This document shows positions 1-8,696 of a stretch of 64,000 bases of DNA, piece by piece. Source of the stretch: Flavobacterium anhuiense (GTDB lineage Bacteria; Bacteroidota; Bacteroidia; Flavobacteriales; Flavobacteriaceae). The DNA is taken from positions 62,001 through 126,000 of the forward strand of contig NZ_JUIV01000002.1 in assembly GCF_004151235.1 (NCBI RefSeq). The letters are read 5' to 3'. The number at the start of each line of letters is the position of its first letter. The first letter of the stretch is position 1. Position numbers and translations under genes: made by a program. The notes beneath the pieces are model-generated. The model was not told where the DNA came from. It saw nothing but the letters and a program-made list of their open reading frames with translations, and did no database searches.

Positions 1-1251
1 TTTTGTAAAAATGAAGTTTAAATGGGGTTCTAAATACAAATCTATGGCTTGTATTATTTTCTCAATTTGTTCTGAAATTAATTCTTTTTCAGCGACATAT
101 TCAATTTCAAAAGTATCTAATTTGGTTTGTTTGATGATAAATTCTTTTACGTTTCCATCGTCTTCAATAATGCTTTTGGTTACATAATAAAACGTCAAAC
201 CTGGAGATTTTTTACCGCTTGGAAGAATTGCAACATCGTTGGTTCTTCCAATCAGTTTTTTTAGAATTGGTTTCTGAGGAGTGCTTTTTTCGTCTAAAAT
301 TCCAATGTCGCCAATTTCATATCTTATAAATGGATTTGCTTTATTGAATAAAGAGGTAATCACAATTTTTCCTTCCGTTCCATGTGGAACAGGATTATTA
401 TTTTCATCTAAAATCTCGACAAAAAGTGTTTCTGTGTTTACCTGCCATTCACCTTGAGGATTTTCAAAAGCAATTAAATCTAACTCAGAAGCGCCATATT
501 CACTGATTATGGGAATTCCGAATTGTTTTTCCAAAAGTCTTTTATCCGTTTCAAAAAGCATTTCTGAGGTAACAAAACAAGCTTTTAAGGTTGGACAGAT
601 TTCTTTTAAAATGATATTTTTTTGTTCTAAAAATTTAGCAAAAAGAACAATCGAACTCGTATAGCCGTTGATATAATCGAATTTTTTCGATTTGAATTTC
701 TGCAGAAATTTTTCCAGAATTTCATCCGATAAATCAAAAACCGGAAAACGAAAACGGTGCGTAAGGAAATCCTTCAAACGTTCTTTTTGATATCCAATAA
801 AATCCATCGGAATTCCGTAAAAGCGTGCTTGATACGAATGATTAAAATCAATACCAAACCAGCCGAAACGCATAATATTAGAAGCCCAAGTCAAGGCATG
901 CGAATATTTGTCTTTAGCAAAAACAAAAGGAGTTCCGCTTGATCCGGATGTTTTGTTGAGGTAAATGTTTTTTTTTGAATATCCTTTTGAAAGTCTTTTT
1001 TCAAGAGGTTTTTGGAGATTCTGTTTGTTCAAAATCGGAAGATCATTCCAGTTTTCAATCTTTTTGTTTCCAACCAAATCACGATAAAAAGAATTGTTAT
1101 TTAAATGAAAATCAACAATTTCTTTCTTTTTCTTTTCAATAAATGAAGCATACTCTTCTTTAGAGAAATGAACAATTTTATCCAATTCGGCTTTAGCTTT
1201 CTTTATTGGAAAACCATTTAGCTTGAGGGAAAGATCAAAAAGGCGAATCAT
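1..1251 (-). CDS. PaaK/CapK-like adenylate-forming enzyme (3' end beyond window)
   Basis: Read by hand on the minus strand: an open frame of 417 codons from ATG at 1251 runs off the left edge, so the C-terminus is missing. An adenylate-forming P-loop (TSGSSGTP) sits at residues 101-108, followed by YGASE near 252, RYEIGD near 310 and GR near 335. This is the pattern of phenylacetate-CoA ligase/CapK proteins, which activate a carboxylate with ATP. Members near surface-polysaccharide genes are common, but the substrate here cannot be read. It is divergent from purD, and a -7 element lies 20 bases upstream. A second, only distantly similar family member lies at 32578-33873 in the pigment cluster. 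Confidence 0.85.
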   Translation of the reverse strand, partial: MIRLFDLSLKLNGFPIKKAKAELDKIVHFSKEEYASFIEKKKKEIVDFHLNNNSFYRDLVGNKKIENWNDLPILNKQNLQKPLEKRLSKGYSKKNIYLNKTSGSSGTPFVFAKDKYSHALTWASNIMRFGWFGIDFNHSYQARFYGIPMDFIGYQKERLKDFLTHRFRFPVFDLSDEILEKFLQKFKSKKFDYINGYTSSIVLFAKFLEQKNIILKEICPTLKACFVTSEMLFETDKRLLEKQFGIPIISEYGASELDLIAFENPQGEWQVNTETLFVEILDENNNPVPHGTEGKIVITSLFNKANPFIRYEIGDIGILDEKSTPQKPILKKLIGRTNDVAILPSGKKSPGLTFYYVTKSIIEDDGNVKEFIIKQTKLDTFEIEYVAEKELISEQIEKIIQAIDLYLEPHLNFIFTK

Positions 1252-1270
1252 TTTTCGGGATAATTTTCGT

Positions 1271-1278
1271 CAAAAATA
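1271..1278 (-). promoter_or_regulatory. -7 promoter element for the adenylate-forming gene
   Basis: CAAAAATA on the plus strand reads TATTTTTG on the minus strand, an exact match to the Bacteroidota -7 consensus TAnnTTTG. The start codon would lie about 16 bases after the inferred transcription start. No convincing -33 TTG was found. Confidence 0.5.
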
Positions 1279-1352
1279 ATATTTACCAATTACTAACAAT
1301 GAAGAATCACGAAGTTTTTAAGATTTAATTATTTTTTACGTCCAAAAGCAAT

Positions 1353-1360
1353 TATTTTTG
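1353..1360 (+). promoter_or_regulatory. -7 promoter element for purD
   Basis: TATTTTTG matches TAnnTTTG and lies 26 bases before the purD start codon. No clear -33 TTG is visible at the usual spacing. Confidence 0.5.
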
Positions 1361-1386
1361 CACCACAACTAATAATACAACAACAC

Positions 1387-2661
1387 ATGACAATTTTACT
1401 ATTGGGATCAGGCGGAAGAGAACATGCATTTGCATGGAAAATGACACAGAGTCCGCTTTGCGAAAAACTTTTTGTAGTACCTGGAAATGCAGGAACTGCT
1501 GCAATCGCTGAAAACGTTGCCATATCTGCGACAGATTTTGAAGCAGTAAAAGCATTAGTACTTAAAGAAAATATAAGTCTAGTAGTCGTAGGACCTGAAG
1601 ATCCGTTGGTAAAAGGTATTTATGATTATTTTAAAAACGATGAAAGTTTAAAAAATATTCCAGTTATTGGTCCATCAAAATTGGGTGCACAATTGGAAGG
1701 AAGTAAAGAATTTGCCAAAGAATTCTTGATGAAACATAATATCCCTACTGCAGCATATGATAGTTTTACTGCTGAGACGGTTGAAGAAGGATGTAAATTT
1801 TTAGAAACATTACAACCTCCTTATGTTTTAAAAGCAGACGGATTAGCAGCTGGAAAAGGTGTTTTGATTATTCAGGATCTTGAAGAAGCAAAAACAGAAT
1901 TACGTAACATGCTAGTTCACGCTAAATTTGGAACAGCGAGTTCAAAAGTAGTAATTGAAGAGTTCTTGGATGGAATCGAATTGAGCTGTTTTGTTTTAAC
2001 TGACGGAAAAAGCTATAAAATTCTTCCAACAGCGAAAGATTACAAAAGAATTGGTGAAGGAGATACAGGTTTAAATACAGGCGGAATGGGAGCGGTTTCT
2101 CCAGTTCCTTATGTAGATGCAGTTTTGATGGAAAAAATTGAAACACGCATCGTAAAGCCAACGATAGAAGGTTTTCAAAAAGACGGAATCGAGTACAAAG
2201 GTTTTGTATTTATAGGTCTGATCAATGTAAAAGGAGAACCAATTGTTATTGAATACAATGTAAGAATGGGTGATCCTGAAACTGAAGTTGTCGTTCCGAG
2301 ATTGAAATCAGATTTAGTTGAATTGTTTTTGTCTGTTGCAGATCAGAAATTAGGAGATTTCAATCTAGAGGTAGATCCAAGAAGTGCAACAACTGTAATG
2401 GTTGTTTCTGGCGGATATCCTGAAGATTTCGAAAAAGGAAAAGTAATTTCTGGTTTAGAAAATATTACAGATTCGATAGTTTTTCACGCAGGTACAAAAT
2501 TAGATAACGGAAATGTCGTTACTAATGGAGGACGTGTAATTGCTATAACATCTTATGGAGACGATTTCCAACAGGCCATAAAAAAATCTTACCAAAACAT
2601 AGATAAACTAAGTTTTGATAAGATGTATTTTAGAAAAGATATTGGCTTCGATCTAATTTAG
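1387..2661 (+). CDS. purD: Phosphoribosylamine--glycine ligase (GAR synthetase)
   Basis: Cytosolic enzyme of de novo purine synthesis; joins glycine to 5-phosphoribosylamine using ATP. The 424-residue length is normal. The N-terminal GSGGREHA motif is at residues 7-14, the ATP-grasp segment KADGLAAGKG is near 149-158, and NVRMGDPET is near residue 290. It stands alone between a divergent ligase gene and a convergent small membrane-protein gene, with its own -7 element and a terminator right after the stop. Confidence 0.97.
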   Translation: MTILLLGSGGREHAFAWKMTQSPLCEKLFVVPGNAGTAAIAENVAISATDFEAVKALVLKENISLVVVGPEDPLVKGIYDYFKNDESLKNIPVIGPSKLGAQLEGSKEFAKEFLMKHNIPTAAYDSFTAETVEEGCKFLETLQPPYVLKADGLAAGKGVLIIQDLEEAKTELRNMLVHAKFGTASSKVVIEEFLDGIELSCFVLTDGKSYKILPTAKDYKRIGEGDTGLNTGGMGAVSPVPYVDAVLMEKIETRIVKPTIEGFQKDGIEYKGFVFIGLINVKGEPIVIEYNVRMGDPETEVVVPRLKSDLVELFLSVADQKLGDFNLEVDPRSATTVMVVSGGYPEDFEKGKVISGLENITDSIVFHAGTKLDNGNVVTNGGRVIAITSYGDDFQQAIKKSYQNIDKLSFDKMYFRKDIGFDLI

Positions 2662-2672
2662 AAAATAAATTC

Positions 2673-2707
2673 ACCAGCCCTTTTTAATTAAAGGGTTTGG
2701 TTTTTTA
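2673..2707. terminator. Rho-independent terminator after purD
   Basis: CCCTTT (2678-2683) pairs with AAAGGG (2690-2695) around a short AT loop, with an outer CC/GG pair, followed by a T-rich run. It probably also serves the convergent gene ending at 2705. Confidence 0.7.
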
Positions 2708-2935
2708 TTTTAAAAATGAGTGAGCTGTTGTATCTTGGTTTTCTGTTCCGGCATCATCAAAAATACGTAATTGTTTAATCCAATAACCAATTGCGCACGC
2801 ACAGATGATCATGAAAATCCAGTTAATAGTGTTTGCACCAAACCATGTAATTAATTCCAAACGACGTAAAAAGTCAAGAGGAGCAAACAAAATGTTAACG
2901 AATAGGTATTGAATTCCTTCGAAAAAAGCTGTCAT
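2705..2935 (-). CDS. DUF6341-like small membrane protein
   Basis: A 76-residue protein with an amphipathic start, one clear membrane segment at about residues 34-52 and a short polar tail. It resembles the DUF6341 family of Flavobacteriia, whose function is unknown. It lies between purD (convergent) and the DUF6427-like gene (divergent). No catalytic motif is visible. The family name is from recognition, not a search. Confidence 0.75.
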   Translation of the reverse strand: MTAFFEGIQYLFVNILFAPLDFLRRLELITWFGANTINWIFMIICACAIGYWIKQLRIFDDAGTENQDTTAHSFLK

Positions 2936-3077
2936 AATTTTAAAAATTATATGTTATTTATTTGTTGTGTAATGCCTTGAAGATAAAATTCGGTAAACCA
3001 AATCTTTTTTCAACTCGTTAGGTTTTTCCTTTTAAACAAGTAGTATCTTTACAATCACAAAAGTATAAAATATCCTT

Positions 3078-4007
3078 ATGATAACAAGTGTTTTTAAAAA
3101 ATCTACGCCATTAAATTATTCATTGGTTGTAATTTTAATACTGGTTTTCTTTTTTATGTTCCAAATTAAAGACCCATCTTGGGTTACTTCTTATTTTTTG
3201 GCTTTTCAAAAAGTGAGTTTGTTATGCTTTATTTTGGCTTCTTTTTTTATGATTAATTTCATTGTAAAAAAGAACGGGCTCAGTAAAGACAATGGTTATG
3301 CGATACTTTTTTACTTGTTGTTTATTTTGTTTTTCCCAACCATATTTAATAACTCAAATGTTATCTATGCCAATTTTTTCGTTTTATTGGCACTTCGTAG
3401 ATTAATCTCGCTACAATCCCTAAAAGCATCAAAAGAGAAGATATTTGACGCGGCATTTTGGATTTTTATAGCTTCTTTATTTCAATTTTGGAGTATTCTC
3501 TTCTTAATATTGGTTTATATTTCTATTATTTTTCATGTTTCAAGAGATTATAGAAACTGGGTTTTGCCATTTATTGCGCTTTTGGCAGTAACAATTTTAT
3601 TCTACATGACATCTTTAATTTTAAATTTTGATGCCGTAGCTTTCATTCAGGAAAGAGCAGTAATCGATTTTAGAATTGATTATTTTAAGAATAATTATGA
3701 AAATGCAGCACTTTCAATATACACTGCAGTCGCTTTATTTTTTGTTACTTCGATGCTAATGACATTGTCAAATAGACCACAAATTGTCCATTCTTCGTAT
3801 AAGAAAATAGTAGCTTGCTTTTTTATAGCAGCCATTGTTTACATCATTTCGCCTAATAAAAGCAACGATTTGCTATTGTTTAGTATTGCACCATTAAGCA
3901 TTATGGCAACGAGCCACGTAGAATACATGCAGCAGAAACTGAATAACGAAATTGTTTATTACACTCTGATTGTATGTAGTTTATTTACGTTTTTCTCTCA
4001 GCTATAA
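3078..4007 (+). CDS. DUF6427-like polytopic membrane protein
   Basis: A 309-residue protein with roughly eight or nine hydrophobic segments and short polar loops, i.e. an integral inner-membrane protein. It fits DUF6427, a Flavobacteriia family of unknown function that is commonly found next to upp and DUF6341 genes. A weak -7 element (TATCTTTA, 3044-3051) precedes it. Its stop overlaps the convergent upp stop by six bases, so the two genes have no room for a separate terminator. Confidence 0.8.
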   Translation: MITSVFKKSTPLNYSLVVILILVFFFMFQIKDPSWVTSYFLAFQKVSLLCFILASFFMINFIVKKNGLSKDNGYAILFYLLFILFFPTIFNNSNVIYANFFVLLALRRLISLQSLKASKEKIFDAAFWIFIASLFQFWSILFLILVYISIIFHVSRDYRNWVLPFIALLAVTILFYMTSLILNFDAVAFIQERAVIDFRIDYFKNNYENAALSIYTAVALFFVTSMLMTLSNRPQIVHSSYKKIVACFFIAAIVYIISPNKSNDLLLFSIAPLSIMATSHVEYMQQKLNNEIVYYTLIVCSLFTFFSQL

Positions 4008-4655
4008 TTTACTTCCGTAAGCAAGATCACCAGCGTCGCCAAGACCTGGAACAATGTAGTTTTTCGCGTTTAGTTTCTCATCTAAAGAAGCAACCCAGAG
4101 ATGGCAATTTTCGGGAAGATTTTTTTCTAGATAAGCAATTCCTTCTGGAGCAGCAATAACAACAACAATATGTATTTCTGCTGGAATAGCGTTTTCGACC
4201 AATTTTTGGTGAACCGCTACAATTGATTGTCCCGTAGCCAGCATCGGATCTAGAAGCAAAACGGTTTTATTATTTAAGTCTGAAATGGCTTGATATTCAA
4301 CTCGAATTTCAAATTGATCATCATTATTTGGGTGGAATCTGCAAGCAGAAACAAAGCTGTTTTCGGCATGATCAAAATAATTTAAAAAGCCATTATGGAG
4401 AGGAAGTCCAGCTCTTAAAATAGGACATAAAACTAAATCCGTATCAATTTCTGTAGTGTTCTTAATTCCAAGAGGAGTTTGGATTTCAACATTTTTATAA
4501 GGTAAAATTTTGCTCAGCTCATAAGCCATGATTTCTCCAATGCGTTCAATATTTCTACGAAAACGCATGCTGTCATTTTGAACATTTACATTTCTAATTT
4601 GTCCTAAGAAATGATTTAAAACGCTGTTATTTTCAGAGATATAATGAATTTTCAT
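4002..4655 (-). CDS. upp: Uracil phosphoribosyltransferase
   Basis: Salvages uracil to UMP with PRPP. The 217-residue protein has the PRPP-binding loop DPMLATGQS at about residues 136-144, the conserved PILRAGLPL segment at 78-86 and the uracil-binding C-terminal region (PGLGDAGDLAYG, about 204-215). The length is slightly above the usual 208-210. It converges on and overlaps the DUF6427-like gene by six bases and is divergent from the DUF4254 gene. Confidence 0.96.
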   Translation of the reverse strand: MKIHYISENNSVLNHFLGQIRNVNVQNDSMRFRRNIERIGEIMAYELSKILPYKNVEIQTPLGIKNTTEIDTDLVLCPILRAGLPLHNGFLNYFDHAENSFVSACRFHPNNDDQFEIRVEYQAISDLNNKTVLLLDPMLATGQSIVAVHQKLVENAIPAEIHIVVVIAAPEGIAYLEKNLPENCHLWVASLDEKLNAKNYIVPGLGDAGDLAYGSKL

Positions 4656-4736
4656 GATGAAATTGTAATTTATTTAGAGATATAATGATGAAACGAAAAA
4701 TAATTCCTTTTCTTCGCAGCATAAAAGTATAAAAAG

Positions 4737-4744
4737 TATCTTTG
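4737..4744 (+). promoter_or_regulatory. -7 promoter element for the DUF4254/GT9 operon
   Basis: TATCTTTG matches TAnnTTTG and lies 21 bases before the ATG at 4766. Confidence 0.55.
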
Positions 4745-4765
4745 TATCTATAAAAAAATAAAGAC

Positions 4766-5371
4766 ATGTTTTCAAAATTAGCATATTCTGTTTTCGAGCA
4801 AAGCATCAAAGATTATCACCAGTTTGATAATGTAGATCAGCCGATCAATAACCCTTATCCAAAAGATAAGTTCGAGCATTTGTTATATCTAAAAAATTGG
4901 ATTGACACCGTTCAATGGCATTTTGAAGATATTATTCGTGATCCGAATATTGATCCTGTAGCGGCTTTAACTTTAAAAAGAAGAATTGATGCATCAAATC
5001 AGGAACGTACTGATATGGTGGAATATATTGATAGCTATTTTTTACAAAAATACAGCAATGTAAAAGTAAAAGACGGGGCAAAAATCAATTCTGAAAGTCC
5101 TGCTTGGGCTTTTGACAGATTGTCGATTTTGGCTTTAAAAATTTATCATATGCATGAAGAAGCAAATCGTGCAGAAGCCTCTCAGGAACATAGAGATAAA
5201 TGCCAAGAAAAATTAAATGTACTTTTAGAACAAAGAACAGATTTATCTACAGCAATTGAAGAATTATTGACAGATATCGAAAACGGTGATAAATTCATGA
5301 AAGTGTACAAACAAATGAAAATGTACAACGACGATGATTTGAACCCAGTTTTATATCAAAATAAAAAATAA
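4766..5371 (+). CDS. DUF4254 family protein
   Basis: A 201-residue, helical, soluble-looking protein with no signal peptide, matching in character the DUF4254 family. This family usually sits directly upstream of an LPS heptosyltransferase in Bacteroidota, as here (four bases separate it from the GT9 gene). Biochemical function is unknown; the context suggests a role in LPS core or surface glycan assembly. Confidence 0.82.
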   Translation: MFSKLAYSVFEQSIKDYHQFDNVDQPINNPYPKDKFEHLLYLKNWIDTVQWHFEDIIRDPNIDPVAALTLKRRIDASNQERTDMVEYIDSYFLQKYSNVKVKDGAKINSESPAWAFDRLSILALKIYHMHEEANRAEASQEHRDKCQEKLNVLLEQRTDLSTAIEELLTDIENGDKFMKVYKQMKMYNDDDLNPVLYQNKK

Positions 5372-5375
5372 TAAT

Positions 5376-6428
5376 TTGGCAGCGTTGTCCAACAACAAAA
5401 TCAAACATATAGCCGTCATGAGACTATCCGCAATGGGAGATGTCGCCATGACGGTTCCTGTTTTACGTGCTTTTGTAAAACAATATCCGACGGTAAAATT
5501 GACCGTTATTTCTCGTCCGTTTTTCAAACCTTTTTTTGATGGAATTCCGAATCTTGAATTTTTTGCTTTTGATGAAAAAGCAAGACATAAAGGATTTCCA
5601 GGACTTTTGAGATTATTTAGAGATGTAAAACAATTGAAAATTGATGCCTTTGTGGATCTTCATAATGTTTTACGATCAAAAGTGGTGAGTTTGCTTTTCG
5701 CTTTAAGCGGAAATAAAAGAGCAACAGTTGATAAAGGCCGTGAAGGAAAAAAAGAATTAACCCGAGCCGAAAACAAGATTTTCAAACAATTGCCAAACAT
5801 GTTCGAAAGACATGCAAAAGTGTTTTCAACACTTGGTTTTCCGTTAGATTTATCGAAACCAACATTTCCAGAAAAAGCAGTTTTAAGTTCTGATATTTTA
5901 GACATTATCGGAAATGAAAATCAAAAACTAATAGGGATTGCGCCTTTTGCACAATATGATTCTAAAGTTTATCCTTTGGATTTAATGCAAGAAGTAATAG
6001 CAAAATTAGCTAAAAATTCATCCTATAAAATTTTGCTTTTTGGCGGAGGAAAGAAAGAAATCGAAATTTTAGATTCACTTTCTGAACCTTTCGAAAATGT
6101 AATAAATATGGCTGGAAAAATCAAATTTCAGCAGGAATTACAGTTGATAAGCAATCTCGATATTATGCTTTCTATGGATTCTGGAAATGCCCATATTGCA
6201 GCAATGCTAGGCGTAAAAGTTATTACACTTTGGGGTGCAACACATCCATACGCTGGATTTTTACCATTCAATCAAAGTTTAGAAAATGCCTTAACAGCTG
6301 ATAGAAATATATATCCAAAATTGCCAACATCAGTTTATGGCAATAAAATTGTTGAAGGTTATGAGGATGCTATGAGGACAATTTTACCACAGCAAGTTGT
6401 TGACAAAGTTATAGAACAGCTTTCATAA
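5376..6428 (+). CDS. Glycosyltransferase family 9 (ADP-heptose:LPS heptosyltransferase-like)
   Basis: A 350-residue GT-B enzyme that likely adds heptose or a related sugar to the LPS core at the cytoplasmic face of the inner membrane. The N-terminal strand and loop (KHIAVMRLSAMGDV) and the C-terminal nucleotide-sugar site (MDSGNAHIAAMLG, then LWGATHP) are typical of RfaF/WaaF-like GT9. The start is TTG at 5376: the first internal ATG (5418) would cut the first beta strand. The arrangement TAA-T-AA-TTG just after the DUF4254 stop suggests translational coupling. Confidence 0.88.
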   Translation: MAALSNNKIKHIAVMRLSAMGDVAMTVPVLRAFVKQYPTVKLTVISRPFFKPFFDGIPNLEFFAFDEKARHKGFPGLLRLFRDVKQLKIDAFVDLHNVLRSKVVSLLFALSGNKRATVDKGREGKKELTRAENKIFKQLPNMFERHAKVFSTLGFPLDLSKPTFPEKAVLSSDILDIIGNENQKLIGIAPFAQYDSKVYPLDLMQEVIAKLAKNSSYKILLFGGGKKEIEILDSLSEPFENVINMAGKIKFQQELQLISNLDIMLSMDSGNAHIAAMLGVKVITLWGATHPYAGFLPFNQSLENALTADRNIYPKLPTSVYGNKIVEGYEDAMRTILPQQVVDKVIEQLS

Positions 6429-6431
6429 AAT

Positions 6432-6466
6432 AAAAAAACTTCTCTTTTTATGAGAAGTTTTTTTTT
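6432..6466. terminator. Bidirectional rho-independent terminator
   Basis: ACTTCTC (6438-6444) and GAGAAGT (6452-6458) form a stem with A-run on the left and T-run on the right. It separates the convergent GT9 gene and the hypothetical gene ending at 6472. Confidence 0.85.
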
Positions 6467-6471
6467 AATCG

Positions 6472-6906
6472 TTATGCAATATTTTTGTTTAAAGTGTACT
6501 TTTCATTAGAATCGAGGAAAGAATATCCGATTGTTTTTTTTCTTTTTTTGTTTACTATAATGGAAACAAAGTTATTTTTGTCTTCGGTTGACAATAGAAT
6601 ATGCTCGAATTTTTGTGATGAATCTCTGTAAACTTTATAAATTAAGTCTTGATCTTTAATTTTTTTAGATAAAATTTTAGCGGATTTAAGCCTGCTTACA
6701 TAAGGCCAGATGTTAAAAACATTCGAATCGGTCTTTTTTACTTCTACCATTTTTTCGGTCAAAGTTGAATTGTATTTCTCTCTTTCAAGCAACTTAGGGC
6801 CTTTTCTGTTTTTCATTTTTATAATAACTGCCAAAACGCACAGCGAAGCAGTTACAACGAGCATAATAAAAAGATAGAGATGAAAGTGTTGTATGTGAGC
6901 TGTCAT
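6472..6906 (-). CDS. Hypothetical protein with one N-terminal membrane segment
   Basis: I do not recognise this 144-residue protein. One hydrophobic segment at about residues 7-27 is followed by a basic, lysine-rich region and a soluble domain. There is no lipobox or cleavage-like site, so it is probably membrane-anchored. It is monocistronic and ends at a shared terminator. Confidence 0.65.
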   Translation of the reverse strand: MTAHIQHFHLYLFIMLVVTASLCVLAVIIKMKNRKGPKLLEREKYNSTLTEKMVEVKKTDSNVFNIWPYVSRLKSAKILSKKIKDQDLIYKVYRDSSQKFEHILLSTEDKNNFVSIIVNKKRKKTIGYSFLDSNEKYTLNKNIA

Positions 6907-7046
6907 GATATTTAATGTTTAAATGTTTGACAAATTTGATTTAGCTCTGTAAAATCTCAAAACAATGAGATTGAGATTGCCATAATTTTACCTCTAATTT
7001 AATGAAAAATCGGCAATATTTCGATAAAATTTTGCTTTTATTTCAA

Positions 7047-7355
7047 TTACAGCCAAATCTTCTCATCGCGACAACGACGGTAGATATAACTTTTAAGATT
7101 TGCAATGGTTTCTTGATAATTTGGTGCATCATAACCGTAGCGCTCATGCTCCATTTGTTCTCTTTCAATAGCCTCGCATCCTTTAATAACTTCTTTGATC
7201 ATGTCAAGCAAAGCGAGCTCTTTATTGTCGGTTTTTTGAAATTTAAGTTCAACAATATCATCCTGAAGTTCTTCACAGTAATCAACCAGCTTCATAACTT
7301 CTGGTTCATCCAGAAGATATTCTTTGTTTCTAAAAATTTCTCGTACCGATTTCAT
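7047..7355 (-). CDS. Conserved-looking hypothetical, small acidic helical protein
   Basis: About 102 residues, soluble, acidic and probably all-helical, with a tyrosine/arginine-rich end (YIYRRCRDEKIW). I chose ATG 7355 (MKSVREIF) over the ATG two codons earlier. The reading frame on the opposite strand is AT-rich and phenylalanine-heavy and is taken as its shadow. No family or motif is recognised. Confidence 0.6.
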   Translation of the reverse strand: MKSVREIFRNKEYLLDEPEVMKLVDYCEELQDDIVELKFQKTDNKELALLDMIKEVIKGCEAIEREQMEHERYGYDAPNYQETIANLKSYIYRRCRDEKIWL

Positions 7356-7401
7356 AAACAATTAATTTTCAAATTTTTAAATTCCAAATTCCAAGTTACA
7401 T

Positions 7402-7430
7402 CTTTGCCAAATTTTTAAGCTTTGGCAAAG
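7402..7430. repeat. Palindromic element, CTTTGCCAAA type
   Basis: CTTTGCCAAA (7402-7411) and TTTGGCAAAG (7421-7430) are perfect inverted repeats around a nine-base loop. The design resembles the CTTTGTCAAAG hairpin at 48481-48513. Repeated TTCCAAAT words flank it at 7379-7394 and 7457-7496. Confidence 0.7.
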
Positions 7431-7447
7431 AGTAGAAACGCAATTAA

Positions 7448-7498
7448 ACAAAAAAAATTCCAAATCCCAATTGAAAGGTTGGAATTTGGAATTTTTGA
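7448..7498 (-). terminator. Terminator for the PaaE-like reductase gene
   Basis: AAAAATTCCAAATCCCAA (7453-7470) pairs with TTGGAATTTGGAATTTTT (7479-7496) with one mismatch. Read on the minus strand the stem is followed by a run of T residues just downstream of the gene ending at 7517. It is built from the same TTCCAAAT word as the flanking repeat. Confidence 0.7.
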
Positions 7499-7516
7499 TA
7501 TTAGAATTTAATAAGA

Positions 7517-8569
7517 CTAGACGTCGTCGTAATCAACATAAATAGTTTCTGATGTTGGATGCGCTTGACAAGTTAAAATTAAACCTTCAGCAATTTCGCT
7601 GTCTGTTAAAATAGAATTTTTTGTCATTTCGGCACTTCCTGCAGTAACACGACCTAAACAGCTGCTACAAATTCCGCCTTGACAAGAATAAGGAGCATCA
7701 ACACCTTGTTTTAGAGCAGCATCAAGAATAGTCTGTTTTTTAGACATTTCGAAAGTAGTTTCTTCATCGTCTACCAAAACAGTAATTTTTGTATGTCCTT
7801 CTTGAGAACCTTGGATTGCATGTTCTTCAGAAGAAGAAGTAAACAACTCAAATTTGATAGCAGATTCTTTTACATTTTTCTCTTTCAAAACATTAGAAAC
7901 AGTATTAATCATTTCTTCTGGTCCGCAAAGGAAAAACTTATCAAATTGAAGTTCTTTGTGTTTGTTGTTTAAAACAAAATTCACAGCCGATTTTTCAATT
8001 CTTCCAAATAAAGCGTTTTCGGCTTTAGCCTGGCTGTATACATAATGCACAAAAAATCTGCCTACATATTGCAATTGCAAATCGTGAAGTTCTTGATGAA
8101 AAATTGTGCTTTCAGGAGTTTTGTTTCCGTAAACCAATACAAATGAACTTTTTGGCTCATTTTTAAGAACAGATTTTATAATAGAAAGCACTGGAGTAAT
8201 TCCGCTTCCTGCAGCAAACGCCGCGTAGTTTCTTTGTCTTTCAGCATCTGGCTCAAAAGTAAATTTACCTTCTGGCTGGCCAACTTCAAGAACATCTCCT
8301 GCTTTTAGTTTTGTATTGGCAAACTGAGAAAAAAGACCATTTTTTACTGCTTTTACAGCAATTCTTAATTCGCCGCTGTCTGGTGCAGAGCAAATAGAAT
8401 AAGCACGTCTAATTTCTTGATTGTCAAGAGTCAGTTTTAAATTTATATATTGTCCAGCTATAAATTTATAGTCTGATTTTAGTTCTTCAGGAACATTAAA
8501 AAGAATAGAAACAGCATCTGCAGTTTCGCGTTTAACCTCTTTAATTATAAGTTTTAAGAATGAAGGCAT
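7517..8569 (-). CDS. PaaE-like ferredoxin-NADP reductase/2Fe-2S flavoprotein
   Basis: A 350-residue electron-transfer flavoprotein with an N-terminal FAD domain (RAYS, residues 55-58), an NAD(P)-binding domain (GSGITP, 121-126) and a C-terminal plant-type 2Fe-2S domain with cysteines at about 296, 301, 304 and 334. This order matches PaaE and related oxygenase reductases. No oxygenase partner genes are adjacent, so the electron acceptor is unknown. I start at ATG 8569 rather than the upstream ATG at 8596, because the -7 element at 8585-8592 lies inside the longer version. Confidence 0.9.
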   Translation of the reverse strand: MPSFLKLIIKEVKRETADAVSILFNVPEELKSDYKFIAGQYINLKLTLDNQEIRRAYSICSAPDSGELRIAVKAVKNGLFSQFANTKLKAGDVLEVGQPEGKFTFEPDAERQRNYAAFAAGSGITPVLSIIKSVLKNEPKSSFVLVYGNKTPESTIFHQELHDLQLQYVGRFFVHYVYSQAKAENALFGRIEKSAVNFVLNNKHKELQFDKFFLCGPEEMINTVSNVLKEKNVKESAIKFELFTSSSEEHAIQGSQEGHTKITVLVDDEETTFEMSKKQTILDAALKQGVDAPYSCQGGICSSCLGRVTAGSAEMTKNSILTDSEIAEGLILTCQAHPTSETIYVDYDDV

Positions 8570-8584
8570 GATAGAATTTTTATG

Positions 8585-8592
8585 CAAAAGTA
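8585..8592 (-). promoter_or_regulatory. -7 promoter element for the PaaE-like gene
   Basis: CAAAAGTA on the plus strand is TACTTTTG on the minus strand. It lies 16 bases upstream of the chosen ATG and decides the start of that gene. Confidence 0.55.
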
Positions 8593-8655
8593 GCAAACCA
8601 CTATTAAAAGTTTAGCACGAAATTATTTTTTTTAACTTTTTTTGTAACGTTTTCC

Positions 8656-8663
8656 TACATTTG
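8656..8663 (+). promoter_or_regulatory. -7 promoter element for the DUF5687 permease gene
   Basis: TACATTTG matches TAnnTTTG and lies 33 bases before the ATG at 8697. Confidence 0.5.
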
Positions 8664-8696
8664 GTCTCTTACTACAAAAATACTAAACCATAAACC

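Noticed and set aside
7002..7418. Plus-strand frame of 138 codons opposite the hypothetical gene at 7047-7355
   Set aside because: Phenylalanine-rich AT-driven shadow that runs into palindromic repeats; the minus-strand protein has a normal composition.
8570..8596. Longer N-terminus for the PaaE-like reductase
   Set aside because: The extra codons overlap a perfect -7 promoter element and give no family-like sequence.
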